DNA of 64,000 nt from positions 124,001 through 188,000 of the forward strand of contig CACAYM010000001.1 in assembly GCA_902536765.1 (NCBI GenBank), given 5' to 3'. This document shows, one piece after another, positions 18,005-26,129 of the stretch (the stretch's first letter is position 1; every line of letters starts with the position of its first letter). Source of the DNA: an uncultured Pelagibacteraceae bacterium (lineage in GTDB: Bacteria > Pseudomonadota > Alphaproteobacteria > Pelagibacterales > Pelagibacteraceae). Below the pieces are notes generated by a model that saw only the letters and a program-made list of their open reading frames with translations, searched no databases and was not told the DNA's origin. Position numbers and translations under genes: made by a program.

Positions 18005-18375
18005 AAACAAAAATAATAATATATATAATTTTTTTATTCTTTACTCTTTATAACTATTCATTTTCTTATGATCTTAAATTAGAAAATAAAATTAATAAAA
18101 ATTTAAGATGTTTAATTTGTCAAGGACAATCTATTTATGACTCACAATCAGACTTTGCTGAAAGTATGAAGTTAGTAGTAAAAAAAAAGATAGAATCAGG
18201 CATGAGTGAAGAGGAGATATATTCATTTTTCAAAATACAATATGGTGAGTGGATATTGTATGATCCACAGTTTAATACTAAAAATTTTGCCCTTTGGTTG
18301 CTTCCAATTCTTGTTTTTTTGGTAGGAGGAATAATAATTTTGAAAAAATTTGGAGTTTCAAAGAAAAGATTATAA
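18001..18375 (+). CDS. ccmH: Cytochrome c-type biogenesis protein CcmH
   Basis: A 124-aa protein with a signal peptide or anchor (IIIYIIFLFFTLYNYSFS), then the hallmark LRCLICQGQS motif whose two Cys engage apocytochrome c, and a C-terminal helix (FALWLLPILVFLVGGIIIL). This is the short CcmH form; the TPR-containing CcmI/CycH part is not fused and not adjacent. It is the last ccm gene here. A 22-bp gap separates it from the PagL-like gene. Confidence 0.95.
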   Translation: MKTKIIIYIIFLFFTLYNYSFSYDLKLENKINKNLRCLICQGQSIYDSQSDFAESMKLVVKKKIESGMSEEEIYSFFKIQYGEWILYDPQFNTKNFALWLLPILVFLVGGIIILKKFGVSKKRL

Positions 18376-18397
18376 GTTATATTAAGTTTATAAATTT

Positions 18398-18919
18398 ATG
18401 AAAAATAAAAATTTAAATTTTTTATGTTTTGTTTTGATTATTATTTTTTTGACAACATCACTTAAAAGCGATGAGGTAAAAAAATTAATTGATCCTCATG
18501 AGTATAATTTTTTTACTGGAATGTTTGATTTTAGCGATGAAGGAAAAAAATCTACTCTTGTAGGAGTCCAGCATCAAAACGAAAATTTATATAAGGACAC
18601 TTTTTTAGGAACACTTTCACCTGTTACAGGATTTTTAGTAACTGGAGATACTGCAACATATTTATATACAGGTGTACAAGCAGAATATAATTTAGGTAAA
18701 ATTAATCTAACACCAAGTTTTACGCCTGGATTATATGGGCAAGGTGATGGTAAAGATTTAGGTCATGTTCTTGAGTTCAAAAGTGAATTACAACTATCAT
18801 TCGATTTATTTAAAGACTCTGAATTAGGTTTTTCATATAATCATATCTCAAATGCTAGTCTTGGGGAAAAGAATCCTGGGGCAAATAGTTATATGTTTAA
18901 TTTCATGAAAAAATTTTAA
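18398..18919 (+). CDS. Acyloxyacyl hydrolase, PagL-like lipid A 3-O-deacylase
   Basis: A 173-aa outer-membrane beta-barrel candidate. The N-terminus MKNKNLNFLCFVLIIIFLTTSLKS is a signal peptide. The C-terminal part GFSYNHISNASLGEKNPGANSYMFNF carries the PagL catalytic His-x-Ser pair, the NPGANS motif and the terminal Phe typical of outer-membrane proteins (the protein ends KKF). PagL trims an acyl chain from lipid A, altering the outer leaflet. The function is inferred from this motif; overall similarity outside it is not something I can measure. It sits between ccmH and the FMN oxidases with short gaps. Confidence 0.75.
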   Translation: MKNKNLNFLCFVLIIIFLTTSLKSDEVKKLIDPHEYNFFTGMFDFSDEGKKSTLVGVQHQNENLYKDTFLGTLSPVTGFLVTGDTATYLYTGVQAEYNLGKINLTPSFTPGLYGQGDGKDLGHVLEFKSELQLSFDLFKDSELGFSYNHISNASLGEKNPGANSYMFNFMKKF

Positions 18920-18928
18920 TTTTTACAC

Positions 18929-20080
18929 ATGAGATTAAAAGATTGTCATAACTTTCAGGATTTTAGAAAATTAGCAGAAAAAAAACTTCCTAGTCCAATA
19001 TTTCATTACATTGATGGCGCTGCAGATGATGAAATTACTTACAGTCGTAATACATCAGCTTTTAACGATGTAGACCTTGTGCCAAATGTTTTAAGAGGAG
19101 TAGAAAATGTTGATTTATCAACCACGATTTTTGGAAAAAAAATTGGTTTACCCTTTTATTGTTCACCTACAGCCTTGCAAAGACTTTTTCACTATGATGG
19201 TGAAAGAGCAGTAGGAAAAGCAGCAAAAAAATTTAATACTATGTTTGGAGTTTCAGCTCTTGCTACAGTTAGCGTAGAGGAAATATCTTCTATGATTGAT
19301 ACTCCTAAAATGTTTCAGTTTTATTTTCACAAAGATAGAGGTTTAAACGATTCTTGTTTAGAGCGTGCTAAAGCTGCAAAGTTTGATGTTATGGCCCTGA
19401 CAGTAGATACAATTACTGGAGGTAATAGAGAAAGGGACCTTAGAACTGGTTTTACATCTCCTCCAAAACTAACTTTAGCAAGCTTGTTTAGTTTCGCTAC
19501 AAAACCAATGTGGGGTATAAACTATATTACAAAAGGAAAATTTGAGTTACCCCATTTACAAGATTATGTAAAAGAAGGCACTAGCACCAATACATCTATT
19601 GGTAATTATTTTTCTACAATGTTAGACCAGTCAATGAATTGGAAAGATGCAGAGAAATTATGTGCTCAGTGGAATGGCCATTTTGCACTTAAAGGAGTGA
19701 TGAGTGTTGAAGATGCAAAAAAAGCAGTCGATATTGGATGTACTGGTATAATGGTTTCAAATCATGGAGGGAGACAACTTGACGGTTCAAGATCCCCATT
19801 CGATCAGTTGGCAGAAATTGTCGATGCTGTTGGTGATAAAATTGATGTAATTTGCGAAGGTGGATTTCAAAGAGGTACTCATATGTTGAAAGCTTTATCA
19901 CTTGGTGCAAAGGCATGCGCAGGAGGAAGATTATATTTATATGCATTAGCAGCAGCTGGACAAGCAGGTGTCGAAAGAGCTTTGGGTCAATACAAAGCTG
20001 AATTAGAAAGAGATATGAAGCTAATGGGATGCACTAAAATCAGTGATCTTAGTAGAAAAAATTTAAGATTTAGAGTTTAA
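18929..20080 (+). CDS. FMN-dependent alpha-hydroxy-acid oxidase/dehydrogenase, copy 1
   Basis: A 383-aa TIM-barrel flavoprotein of the glycolate oxidase / L-lactate dehydrogenase (LldD) family. Expected catalytic residues are present: Tyr in FHYIDGAADDE, Tyr in FQFYFHKD, Asp in ALTVDT, Lys in FALKGVMS, and His and Arg in VSNHGGRQLDG. The FMN phosphate loop is altered: CEGGFQRG where the family has DGGxRRG, so Asp is Glu and the first Arg is Gln; the later GGR Arg is kept. The stop overlaps the start of the second copy (TAATG). The substrate, such as lactate or glycolate, cannot be read from sequence. Confidence 0.9.
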   Translation: MRLKDCHNFQDFRKLAEKKLPSPIFHYIDGAADDEITYSRNTSAFNDVDLVPNVLRGVENVDLSTTIFGKKIGLPFYCSPTALQRLFHYDGERAVGKAAKKFNTMFGVSALATVSVEEISSMIDTPKMFQFYFHKDRGLNDSCLERAKAAKFDVMALTVDTITGGNRERDLRTGFTSPPKLTLASLFSFATKPMWGINYITKGKFELPHLQDYVKEGTSTNTSIGNYFSTMLDQSMNWKDAEKLCAQWNGHFALKGVMSVEDAKKAVDIGCTGIMVSNHGGRQLDGSRSPFDQLAEIVDAVGDKIDVICEGGFQRGTHMLKALSLGAKACAGGRLYLYALAAAGQAGVERALGQYKAELERDMKLMGCTKISDLSRKNLRFRV

Positions 20081-21231
20081 TGAACATTTCTGACTGCAGA
20101 AACTTCAATGATTTTAGAAAACTAGCAAAAAAAAAACTTCCTGCACCTGTTTTTCACTATATAGACGGGGGTGCTGACGATGAAGTCACATTAAATAGAA
20201 ACACTAGTGCCTTTGATGATTGTGATTTAATTCCGAATGTTTTAGCAAATGTAGGCAAACCAGATTTATCTACAACAATTTTCGGTAGAAAAATTGATAT
20301 GCCAATTTTTCTCTCACCAACCGCAATGCAAAGATTATACCATCCAGATGGTGATAAGGCTTCAGCAAGAGCTGCTGAGAAATTTGGTACATTTTACAGT
20401 ATGTCAACAATGGCAAATAATTCAATCGAGGAAATATCGAATATTTCAAGTGGTCCAAAATTATTTCAGCTTTACGTACACAAAGATAAATCTATTACAG
20501 ACGATTTATTAGATAGATGTAAAAGATCAGGTTTTGACGGTATGTGTCTGACCGTAGATACTCTAGTTGCAGGAAACAGAGAGAAAGATCATCGAACAGG
20601 ATTTACAACCCCTCCTAAATTTACTTTAAACAGTCTTTTGAGTTTTGCATTAAGACCATCGTGGGTATTAAGTTATTTAACAAATAAAAAATTTGAATTA
20701 TCTAATGTTGTAAAAAAAACAGATAAAGGAACTAACATTACTAAATCAGTAATAGACTACATTAATGAGCAATATGATCCTAAAATGGATTGGAAAGACG
20801 CAGAGTATTGTGTAAAAAAATGGAACGGTCCATTTGCATTAAAGGGAGTTATGTCTGTAGAGGATGCGAAACGCGCTATTGATATTGGATGTACTGCTAT
20901 ATTGGTATCCAACCATGGAGGAAGACAATTAGATGGTTCGCGTTCTCCTTTTGATCAAATAAAGGCTATCTCAGATGCAGTTGGCGACAAGTTAGAAATA
21001 ATACTCGATGGAGGCATCAGGAGAGGTACACATGTTCTCAAGGCCTTAGCTTCAGGTGCAAAAGCTTGTAGTTTTGGTAAAATGTTTCTGTTTTCTTTGA
21101 GCGCAGGTGGTCAACAAGGCGTTGAACATTTATTAAAAATAATGCATGATGAAATAAATAGAAATATGATTTTAATGGGTTGTAAAAATTTATCAGAGTT
21201 AAATAGTTCAAAAGTAATTTATAGGAAGTAG
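20080..21231 (+). CDS. FMN-dependent alpha-hydroxy-acid oxidase/dehydrogenase, copy 2
   Basis: A second 383-aa paralogue of the same length, translationally coupled to copy 1. The same active-site set is seen (FHYIDGGADDE, FQLYVHKD, CLTVDT, FALKGVMS, VSNHGGRQLDG). Here the phosphate loop is canonical (LDGGIRRG), but the later Arg is replaced by Lys in FGKMF. The pair therefore diverge in complementary places of the FMN site. Identity is high in the core but they are clearly not recent duplicates. They could act on different 2-hydroxy acids or form a mixed oligomer; neither is shown by sequence. Confidence 0.9.
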   Translation: MNISDCRNFNDFRKLAKKKLPAPVFHYIDGGADDEVTLNRNTSAFDDCDLIPNVLANVGKPDLSTTIFGRKIDMPIFLSPTAMQRLYHPDGDKASARAAEKFGTFYSMSTMANNSIEEISNISSGPKLFQLYVHKDKSITDDLLDRCKRSGFDGMCLTVDTLVAGNREKDHRTGFTTPPKFTLNSLLSFALRPSWVLSYLTNKKFELSNVVKKTDKGTNITKSVIDYINEQYDPKMDWKDAEYCVKKWNGPFALKGVMSVEDAKRAIDIGCTAILVSNHGGRQLDGSRSPFDQIKAISDAVGDKLEIILDGGIRRGTHVLKALASGAKACSFGKMFLFSLSAGGQQGVEHLLKIMHDEINRNMILMGCKNLSELNSSKVIYRK

Positions 21232-21245
21232 ATTGGAGATTTTAA

Positions 21246-22409
21246 ATGAAGTTAGCAAAAAGTTTAGATAGATTAGGAACAGAAACAGCTTTTAGCGTAC
21301 TCGCAGAGGCTAAAAAGTTAGAAGCACAGGGTAAACCTATGATCCACTTAGGATTAGGTCAGCCAGATTTTAAAACACCAAAACATGTTGTTGATGCTGC
21401 TAAAAAAGCTTTGGATGACGGTCATCATGGATACGTGATGTCAAATGGCATTCCTGAATGCAGACAAGCTGTAACTAGATGGATTAAAAAACGTTATAAT
21501 GCAGATGTAAGTGCTGAAAGAATATTAATTATGCCAGGTGGAAAACCTACCATGACATATGCAATTCAATGTTTTGGTGAGCCAGGAGCTGAAATTATAA
21601 ATCCAACTCCAGCTTTCCCAATTTATGAGTCTATGATAAATTATACAGGAGCAACTTCTGTGAGATACGATTTAACTGAGGATAAAGATCTTAAATTTAG
21701 CGCTGAGAAAATTCTTTCATTGATAACTGATAAAACGAGACTATTGGTTTTAATAAACCCTAATAATCCAACAGGAAGTTTTGTTGAAAAACAAGAAATT
21801 GATAAATTAGCAGAGGGTTTAAAAAAACATCCACATGTAACTATTTTAAGTGACGAGATTTACAGTCGGCAAATATTTGATGGAAAAGAAATGCCTTCTT
21901 TTTTCAACTACCCTGACTTAAGAGATAGATTAATAGTTTTAGAAGGATGGAGCAAAGCTTATTCCATGACTGGTTGGAGATTGGGTTGGAGTTTTTGGCC
22001 TGAACATTTAGTTGAGCACGTGAATAAATTATTAATTAATAGTGTATCTTGTGTCAACGCTGCAGCTCAGTTTGCTGGTATTGCTGCTCTTGATGGACCA
22101 GATGACTCTATTCATGAAATGATGGAAAAATTTACTGCAAGACGAAAACTTATTCACGAAGGATTAAATAGCTTGCCCGGTGTTGAATGTAGTTTGCCTG
22201 GAGGAGCCTTTTATGCATTTCCAAAAGTGAGTGGAACGGGCATGAGCGGATCTGAATTCTGCAAAAAAGCTATGCATGAGGCAGGTGTCGCAATTGTTCC
22301 TGGAACTGCGTTTGGAAAAAGCTGCAATGATTACGTAAGATTTAGTTTTGCAGCATCAAGAGATAATATTTCCCAAGCTCTTGAAAATGTTAAAAAAATG
22401 TTAGGATAA
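21246..22409 (+). CDS. Pyridoxal-phosphate aminotransferase, class I/II (AspC-like)
   Basis: A 387-aa fold-type I aminotransferase. MIHLGLGQPDFKTPKHVVDAA, LINPNNPTGSFV, SDEIYSRQIFDG and the PLP-lysine motif GWSKAYSMTGWRLGW are family hallmarks; the Arg that binds the substrate carboxylate is in DYVRFSFAAS. It could make or use alanine, aspartate or a glyoxylate/glycine pair, and the neighbours that produce 2-oxo acids make that reasonable. The ATG is preceded by a GGAG ribosome site. 35 bases separate it from the next gene. Confidence 0.9.
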   Translation: MKLAKSLDRLGTETAFSVLAEAKKLEAQGKPMIHLGLGQPDFKTPKHVVDAAKKALDDGHHGYVMSNGIPECRQAVTRWIKKRYNADVSAERILIMPGGKPTMTYAIQCFGEPGAEIINPTPAFPIYESMINYTGATSVRYDLTEDKDLKFSAEKILSLITDKTRLLVLINPNNPTGSFVEKQEIDKLAEGLKKHPHVTILSDEIYSRQIFDGKEMPSFFNYPDLRDRLIVLEGWSKAYSMTGWRLGWSFWPEHLVEHVNKLLINSVSCVNAAAQFAGIAALDGPDDSIHEMMEKFTARRKLIHEGLNSLPGVECSLPGGAFYAFPKVSGTGMSGSEFCKKAMHEAGVAIVPGTAFGKSCNDYVRFSFAASRDNISQALENVKKMLG

Positions 22410-22444
22410 GTTTATTTCATTAATCGAATTGTTATAATAATTCA

Positions 22445-23821
22445 ATGAACAACCCTTCTTTAAAGCAAGAACTTACAAGTTTATTGAAAGATAGATTTTC
22501 TTTATCTCAATCAACTAGAGCAAATTATGCAAGAGGAGAAGACACGTACGATCCTATTCTCTCGCAAGCAGTAGTATTCCCAGAGACAAATGAAGAAGTT
22601 TCTGGAATTTTAAAACTTTGTAATGATCACAAAGTTCCAGTAGTACCTTTTGGAACTGGAACTTCTTTAGAAGGTAACGTTGTTGGTAATGATAAGGGAA
22701 TAACAATTTCTTTAGAAAAAATGGATAAAATTTTAAGTGTTAATGCAACAGATTTTGATTGCAGAGTTCAAGCAAATGTAACAAGAGAAAAATTAAATGA
22801 ATATTTAAGAGAGGATGGAGTTTTTTTCCCTATAGATCCAGGCGCTAATGCTGCAATAGGTGGGATGGCATCGACATCAGCCTCCGGAACAATGGCTGTA
22901 AAATATGGAACAATGAAAACAGTAATTACTGGTTTGACGGTAGTTTTACCAAGTGGAGAAATAATAAAAACAGGTAGCAGAACAAAAAAAACTTCAGCAG
23001 GATATAATCTTACGAATTTATTTATTGGTTCAGAAGGTACACTTGGGATAATAACCGAAGTTCAACTTAGATTATCTCCAATACCAGAAAGTATGATGAG
23101 CGCTATATGTCATTTTAATACGTTGGAGGAAGCTGTGCAGACAGCCCAAGAAACAATCCAATATGGAGTTCCGATCGCAAGAATAGAAATGCTTAATAAA
23201 GATCAAATGGATATCAGTATTAACTATTCAAAACTTAAAGATATTAAAACTTTACCTACTTTATTTTTTGAATTTCATGGAACTGAGATTTCTAACAAAG
23301 AGTCAGTTAAAATTGTAGAGGAAATTTCAAAGAATAATAATGGTAGTGCTTTTAAATGGGCGGATTCTTTAGAGGAAAGAAATAATCTTTGGAGAGCAAG
23401 ATGGGATGTCTACTACTCAGTTAAAGCACTAGTTGATAATGGAAGAGTTTATTCAACAGATGTATGTGTGCCTATATCAAAAATAACCGAATGCGTTAAG
23501 TTTGCTGAAGAAGAAGTTAAAAAGTTTGGTCTTAGAGCACCAATGGTTGGTCATCTGGGAGATGGAAACTTCCACGTTCTATTCCCTTATGATCCTAAAG
23601 ACAAAACTGTTTATAAAAAAATAAGAGAATTTAGCGATTTATTAATTGATAAAACTTTAGAACTTGAGGGTACAATTACTGGAGAACATGGAGTAGGTCT
23701 TCATAAAAAAAGTTACCTATTAAAAGAGCATCCAGATAATATACCTATAATGAAAACTATTAAAAGAAGCTTAGACCCAAACAACATAATGAATCCTGGA
23801 AAAATTTTCGATATTAATTAA
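22445..23821 (+). CDS. FAD-binding oxidase, GlcD / D-lactate dehydrogenase (LDHD) type
   Basis: A 458-aa flavoprotein of the VAO/PCMH class. The FAD loop VPVVPFGTGTSLEGNVVG, the DPGANAAIGGMASTSASG segment, GHLGDGNFHVLFPYDP and GTITGEHGVGLHKKSYL followed by DPNNIMNPGKIF match D-lactate dehydrogenase (cytochrome) and glycolate oxidase subunit D. It would oxidise a D-2-hydroxy acid to a 2-oxo acid and pass electrons to a carrier. GlcE and GlcF subunits are not adjacent, which favours the stand-alone LDHD-type enzyme. It is followed after 3 bases by the hydroxyacid dehydrogenase. Confidence 0.9.
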   Translation: MNNPSLKQELTSLLKDRFSLSQSTRANYARGEDTYDPILSQAVVFPETNEEVSGILKLCNDHKVPVVPFGTGTSLEGNVVGNDKGITISLEKMDKILSVNATDFDCRVQANVTREKLNEYLREDGVFFPIDPGANAAIGGMASTSASGTMAVKYGTMKTVITGLTVVLPSGEIIKTGSRTKKTSAGYNLTNLFIGSEGTLGIITEVQLRLSPIPESMMSAICHFNTLEEAVQTAQETIQYGVPIARIEMLNKDQMDISINYSKLKDIKTLPTLFFEFHGTEISNKESVKIVEEISKNNNGSAFKWADSLEERNNLWRARWDVYYSVKALVDNGRVYSTDVCVPISKITECVKFAEEEVKKFGLRAPMVGHLGDGNFHVLFPYDPKDKTVYKKIREFSDLLIDKTLELEGTITGEHGVGLHKKSYLLKEHPDNIPIMKTIKRSLDPNNIMNPGKIFDIN

Positions 23822-23824
23822 ACC

Positions 23825-24778
23825 ATGAAAAAAATTCTTGTTACACGCAGACTTTTAAGATCCAATGAAGATAGAATTAAAGAGCTATATGATGCAAACT
23901 TAAATTTAAATGATGAACTATACTCTCAAGACAAGTTAATAGAATTGAGCCAGGGATGTGACGGCGTATTATCTGCTTTAACAGATAAGTTAGACGAGAA
24001 AACAATAAATCGCTTACCTAAAAGTGTAAAAATTTTATCTAATTTTGCTGTAGGCTTTGGAAATATAGATTTAGAGGCAGCGAAGAAAAAAAATATAATT
24101 GTTACAAACACGCCAGAAGTTTTAACTGATGCTACAGCTGAAATTGGTGTTCTTTTAATACTTGGAGCATGTAGAAGAGCATCTGAGGGTATTCAAGGCG
24201 CAAGAGACGCTGACTGGAAATGGTCAGCAGATTATCTGATTGGAAAGCAATTAACTGGTGCAAGACTTGGAATTTTGGGAATGGGGAGAATTGGACAAAA
24301 AATTGCAAAAATTGCAAAGTCTTTAGGAATGATAGTTCATTATCATAATCGATCTAAACTTAGTGCTGATAAAGAAAATGGATCAATCTACCATGACAAT
24401 CTTAAAAGTTTGATGGAAGTATCAGATGTACTCTCAGTCTGTTGTCCCGCTTCAAAAGAAACTATAAATTTAATTAATAAAGAAACTTTAGAATATTTAC
24501 CAAAAGGCGCTGTAGTGACAAATGTTGCCAGAGGGGATATTGTTGATGATGAAGCTCTTATTGATGCTCTGGATAGAAGAAAAGTTTATGCGGTTGGTTT
24601 AGATGTTTACAAAGGTGAGCCAAATTTAAATCCAGGATATTTAAAACATAAAAGCGCTTTCATATTACCTCACTTAGGTAGTGCTACAAAAGAGACTAGG
24701 ACAGCAATGGCGAACCTTGCGATTGATAATCTAGAGGAGTTCTTTAAATCTGGAAGCTGCAAAAATAAGGTTAATTAA
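23825..24778 (+). CDS. D-2-hydroxyacid dehydrogenase (glyoxylate/hydroxypyruvate reductase-like)
   Basis: A 317-aa NAD(P)-dependent enzyme of the D-isomer family. The Rossmann motif LGILGMGRIGQKIAKIAKSLG, catalytic Arg in VARGDIVDD, Glu in YKGEPNLNPG and His in LPHLGSATKETR form the triad. The order of motifs resembles glyoxylate reductase / GRHPR more than PGDH, and no ACT domain follows. It probably interconverts glyoxylate or hydroxypyruvate with the hydroxy acid. It closes the metabolic run before the TRAP genes, with 117 bp before dctP. Confidence 0.9.
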   Translation: MKKILVTRRLLRSNEDRIKELYDANLNLNDELYSQDKLIELSQGCDGVLSALTDKLDEKTINRLPKSVKILSNFAVGFGNIDLEAAKKKNIIVTNTPEVLTDATAEIGVLLILGACRRASEGIQGARDADWKWSADYLIGKQLTGARLGILGMGRIGQKIAKIAKSLGMIVHYHNRSKLSADKENGSIYHDNLKSLMEVSDVLSVCCPASKETINLINKETLEYLPKGAVVTNVARGDIVDDEALIDALDRRKVYAVGLDVYKGEPNLNPGYLKHKSAFILPHLGSATKETRTAMANLAIDNLEEFFKSGSCKNKVN

Positions 24779-24869
24779 AAGTAAATAATTCTACTTTAAG
24801 TTGTAAATAATTTTGAATAGGTCTATTTAGCAAAAGACTCTTACAATCATTTATGCTTAAATTATCACA

Positions 24870-24881
24870 AGTTAATTAACT
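24870..24881. promoter_or_regulatory. 12-bp palindrome before dctP
   Basis: AGTTAATTAACT is a perfect 12-bp palindrome lying 14 bases before the dctP ATG and directly in front of its ribosome binding site. A TACAAT box at 24842-24847 could be a -10 element, placing the palindrome in the early transcribed region where a repressor could act. AT-rich palindromes are expected by chance here, so this is a weak candidate operator. Confidence 0.3.
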
Positions 24882-24882
24882 A

Positions 24883-24890
24883 AAGAGGAG
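24883..24890 (+). promoter_or_regulatory. Strong Shine-Dalgarno site of dctP
   Basis: AAGAGGAG, five bases before the ATG at 24896, is one of the best ribosome binding sites in the window; most genes here show weak or no such site. It fits high expression of the TRAP solute-binding protein and fixes the start codon of dctP. Confidence 0.6.
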
Positions 24891-24895
24891 AAATA

Positions 24896-26041
24896 ATGAT
24901 TAAAGAAAAAAAATCATTGAAGGGAAAAACGCCTTCAAGACGTAAGTTCTTTAAGACTGCGGCTATGGCCGGAGCAGCTGCTGTTGCAATGCCTTATGTT
25001 AACTTAGGCGCTGCACAAACTTTAAAAATGCAAGCTGCATGGCCAAGTGGAGCTAACATCTTTTTTGAAATGGCAGGAGATTACTGCAAGATGGTAAGCG
25101 ACATGTCTGGTGGATCGTTAAAAATTGATCTTCAACCAGTTGGAGCAGTTGTTAAGACTAGTGAAATTGGTCAAGCAGTTAGCTCAGGTGCCGTTGACAT
25201 GGGTCACTGGGTAACAGCTTACTGGTACGGTAAAAATGCTGCGGCATCTTTATTCGGAACAGGACCTTCATACGGTATGTCATCTCAAGAAGTAATGGGA
25301 TGGATGGAATACGGTGGAGGAAGAGCACTTTATGAAGAAACTGTTAAAAAAGTAGGTTTCGACTACACAGGTGTTTTTCATATGCCTATGCCAGCACAAC
25401 CGTTTGGGTGGTTTAAGAAAAATGTAACTAAAGTATCTGATGTTAAAGGTATGAAGTATAGAACAGTTGGTCTTGCTACTAACGTTCTTACTGCGATGGG
25501 AATGGTCGTTAGACAATTACCAGGTGGTGAAATTCAACCAGCTATGAAAACTGGATTGATTGAAGCTGCTGAGTTTAACAACCCAACTTCAGACTCACAG
25601 TTTGGTATGCAAGATGTTTCTAAGCACTATCACTTAGGAAGTTTCCACCAATCTCAAGAGATGTTTGAAATACCAATTAACAACAAAACATTTAATGGTC
25701 TGTCTCCAGCTAACCAAGCAATATTAAAAAATGCTGCGTATGCTGCGAACACAGATAACTATTTCAAAGCATTAGTTAGATATTCAGCTGATTTATCTAA
25801 ATTAATGAATGAACACAAAGTTAATGTTTACCAAACGTCTGATGCAATTTTAGCTCAACAATTAAAAGGTTGGGATAAAGTTATCGGTGATTTCAATAAG
25901 AAAGATCCTTTCTTTAAGAAAATCGTTGATTCTCAAAAAGCATACGCTAAGAGAGTAATGAAGTACTTGCTGATGAACCAGCCTAATTACAAATTAGCAT
26001 ATGAAAATGAGTTCGGACCTATTGCGAAAGTTAAGATATAA
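24896..26041 (+). CDS. dctP: TRAP transporter substrate-binding protein DctP (Tat-exported)
   Basis: A 381-aa periplasmic solute-binding protein. The N-terminus holds a twin-arginine signal, SRRKFFKTAAMAGAAAVAMP, so it is probably exported folded. GAVDMGHWVTAYWYGKNAAASLFGT, GVFHMPMPAQPFGWF, the binding-site strand GMKYRTVGLATNVLTAMG and LPGGEIQPAMKTGLIEAAEF follow the TakP-like 2-oxo-acid-binding branch of DctP proteins; the Arg of KYRTVG should bind the substrate carboxylate. The likely ligand is a 2-oxo or 2-hydroxy acid (inference, supported by the enzymes upstream). A strong ribosome site precedes it and an intrinsic terminator follows, which should give it more mRNA than the permease genes. 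Confidence 0.92.
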   Translation: MIKEKKSLKGKTPSRRKFFKTAAMAGAAAVAMPYVNLGAAQTLKMQAAWPSGANIFFEMAGDYCKMVSDMSGGSLKIDLQPVGAVVKTSEIGQAVSSGAVDMGHWVTAYWYGKNAAASLFGTGPSYGMSSQEVMGWMEYGGGRALYEETVKKVGFDYTGVFHMPMPAQPFGWFKKNVTKVSDVKGMKYRTVGLATNVLTAMGMVVRQLPGGEIQPAMKTGLIEAAEFNNPTSDSQFGMQDVSKHYHLGSFHQSQEMFEIPINNKTFNGLSPANQAILKNAAYAANTDNYFKALVRYSADLSKLMNEHKVNVYQTSDAILAQQLKGWDKVIGDFNKKDPFFKKIVDSQKAYAKRVMKYLLMNQPNYKLAYENEFGPIAKVKI

Positions 26042-26060
26042 TTATTAACTTCAATATTTA

Positions 26061-26091
26061 AAAAGGGGACCAAATGGTCCCCTTTTTTTTT
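26061..26091 (+). terminator. Intrinsic terminator between dctP and dctQ
   Basis: Stem GGGGACC (26065-26071), loop AAAT, stem GGTCCCC (26076-26082), then nine T. The A-run before the stem also pairs with the T-run. This is a textbook rho-independent terminator and the only one I find in the window. It lies 24 bases after the dctP stop and 39 bases before dctQ, so it should cut most transcripts after the binding protein. Confidence 0.9.
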
Positions 26092-26129
26092 GTTTGCTTT
26101 AATTATATAATTTAACATAAGGTACGGAA

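Noticed and set aside
24777-24798. AAAGTA/TACTTT hairpin after the hydroxyacid dehydrogenase as a terminator
   Set aside because: The stem is only about 6 A/T-rich pairs and no T-run follows.
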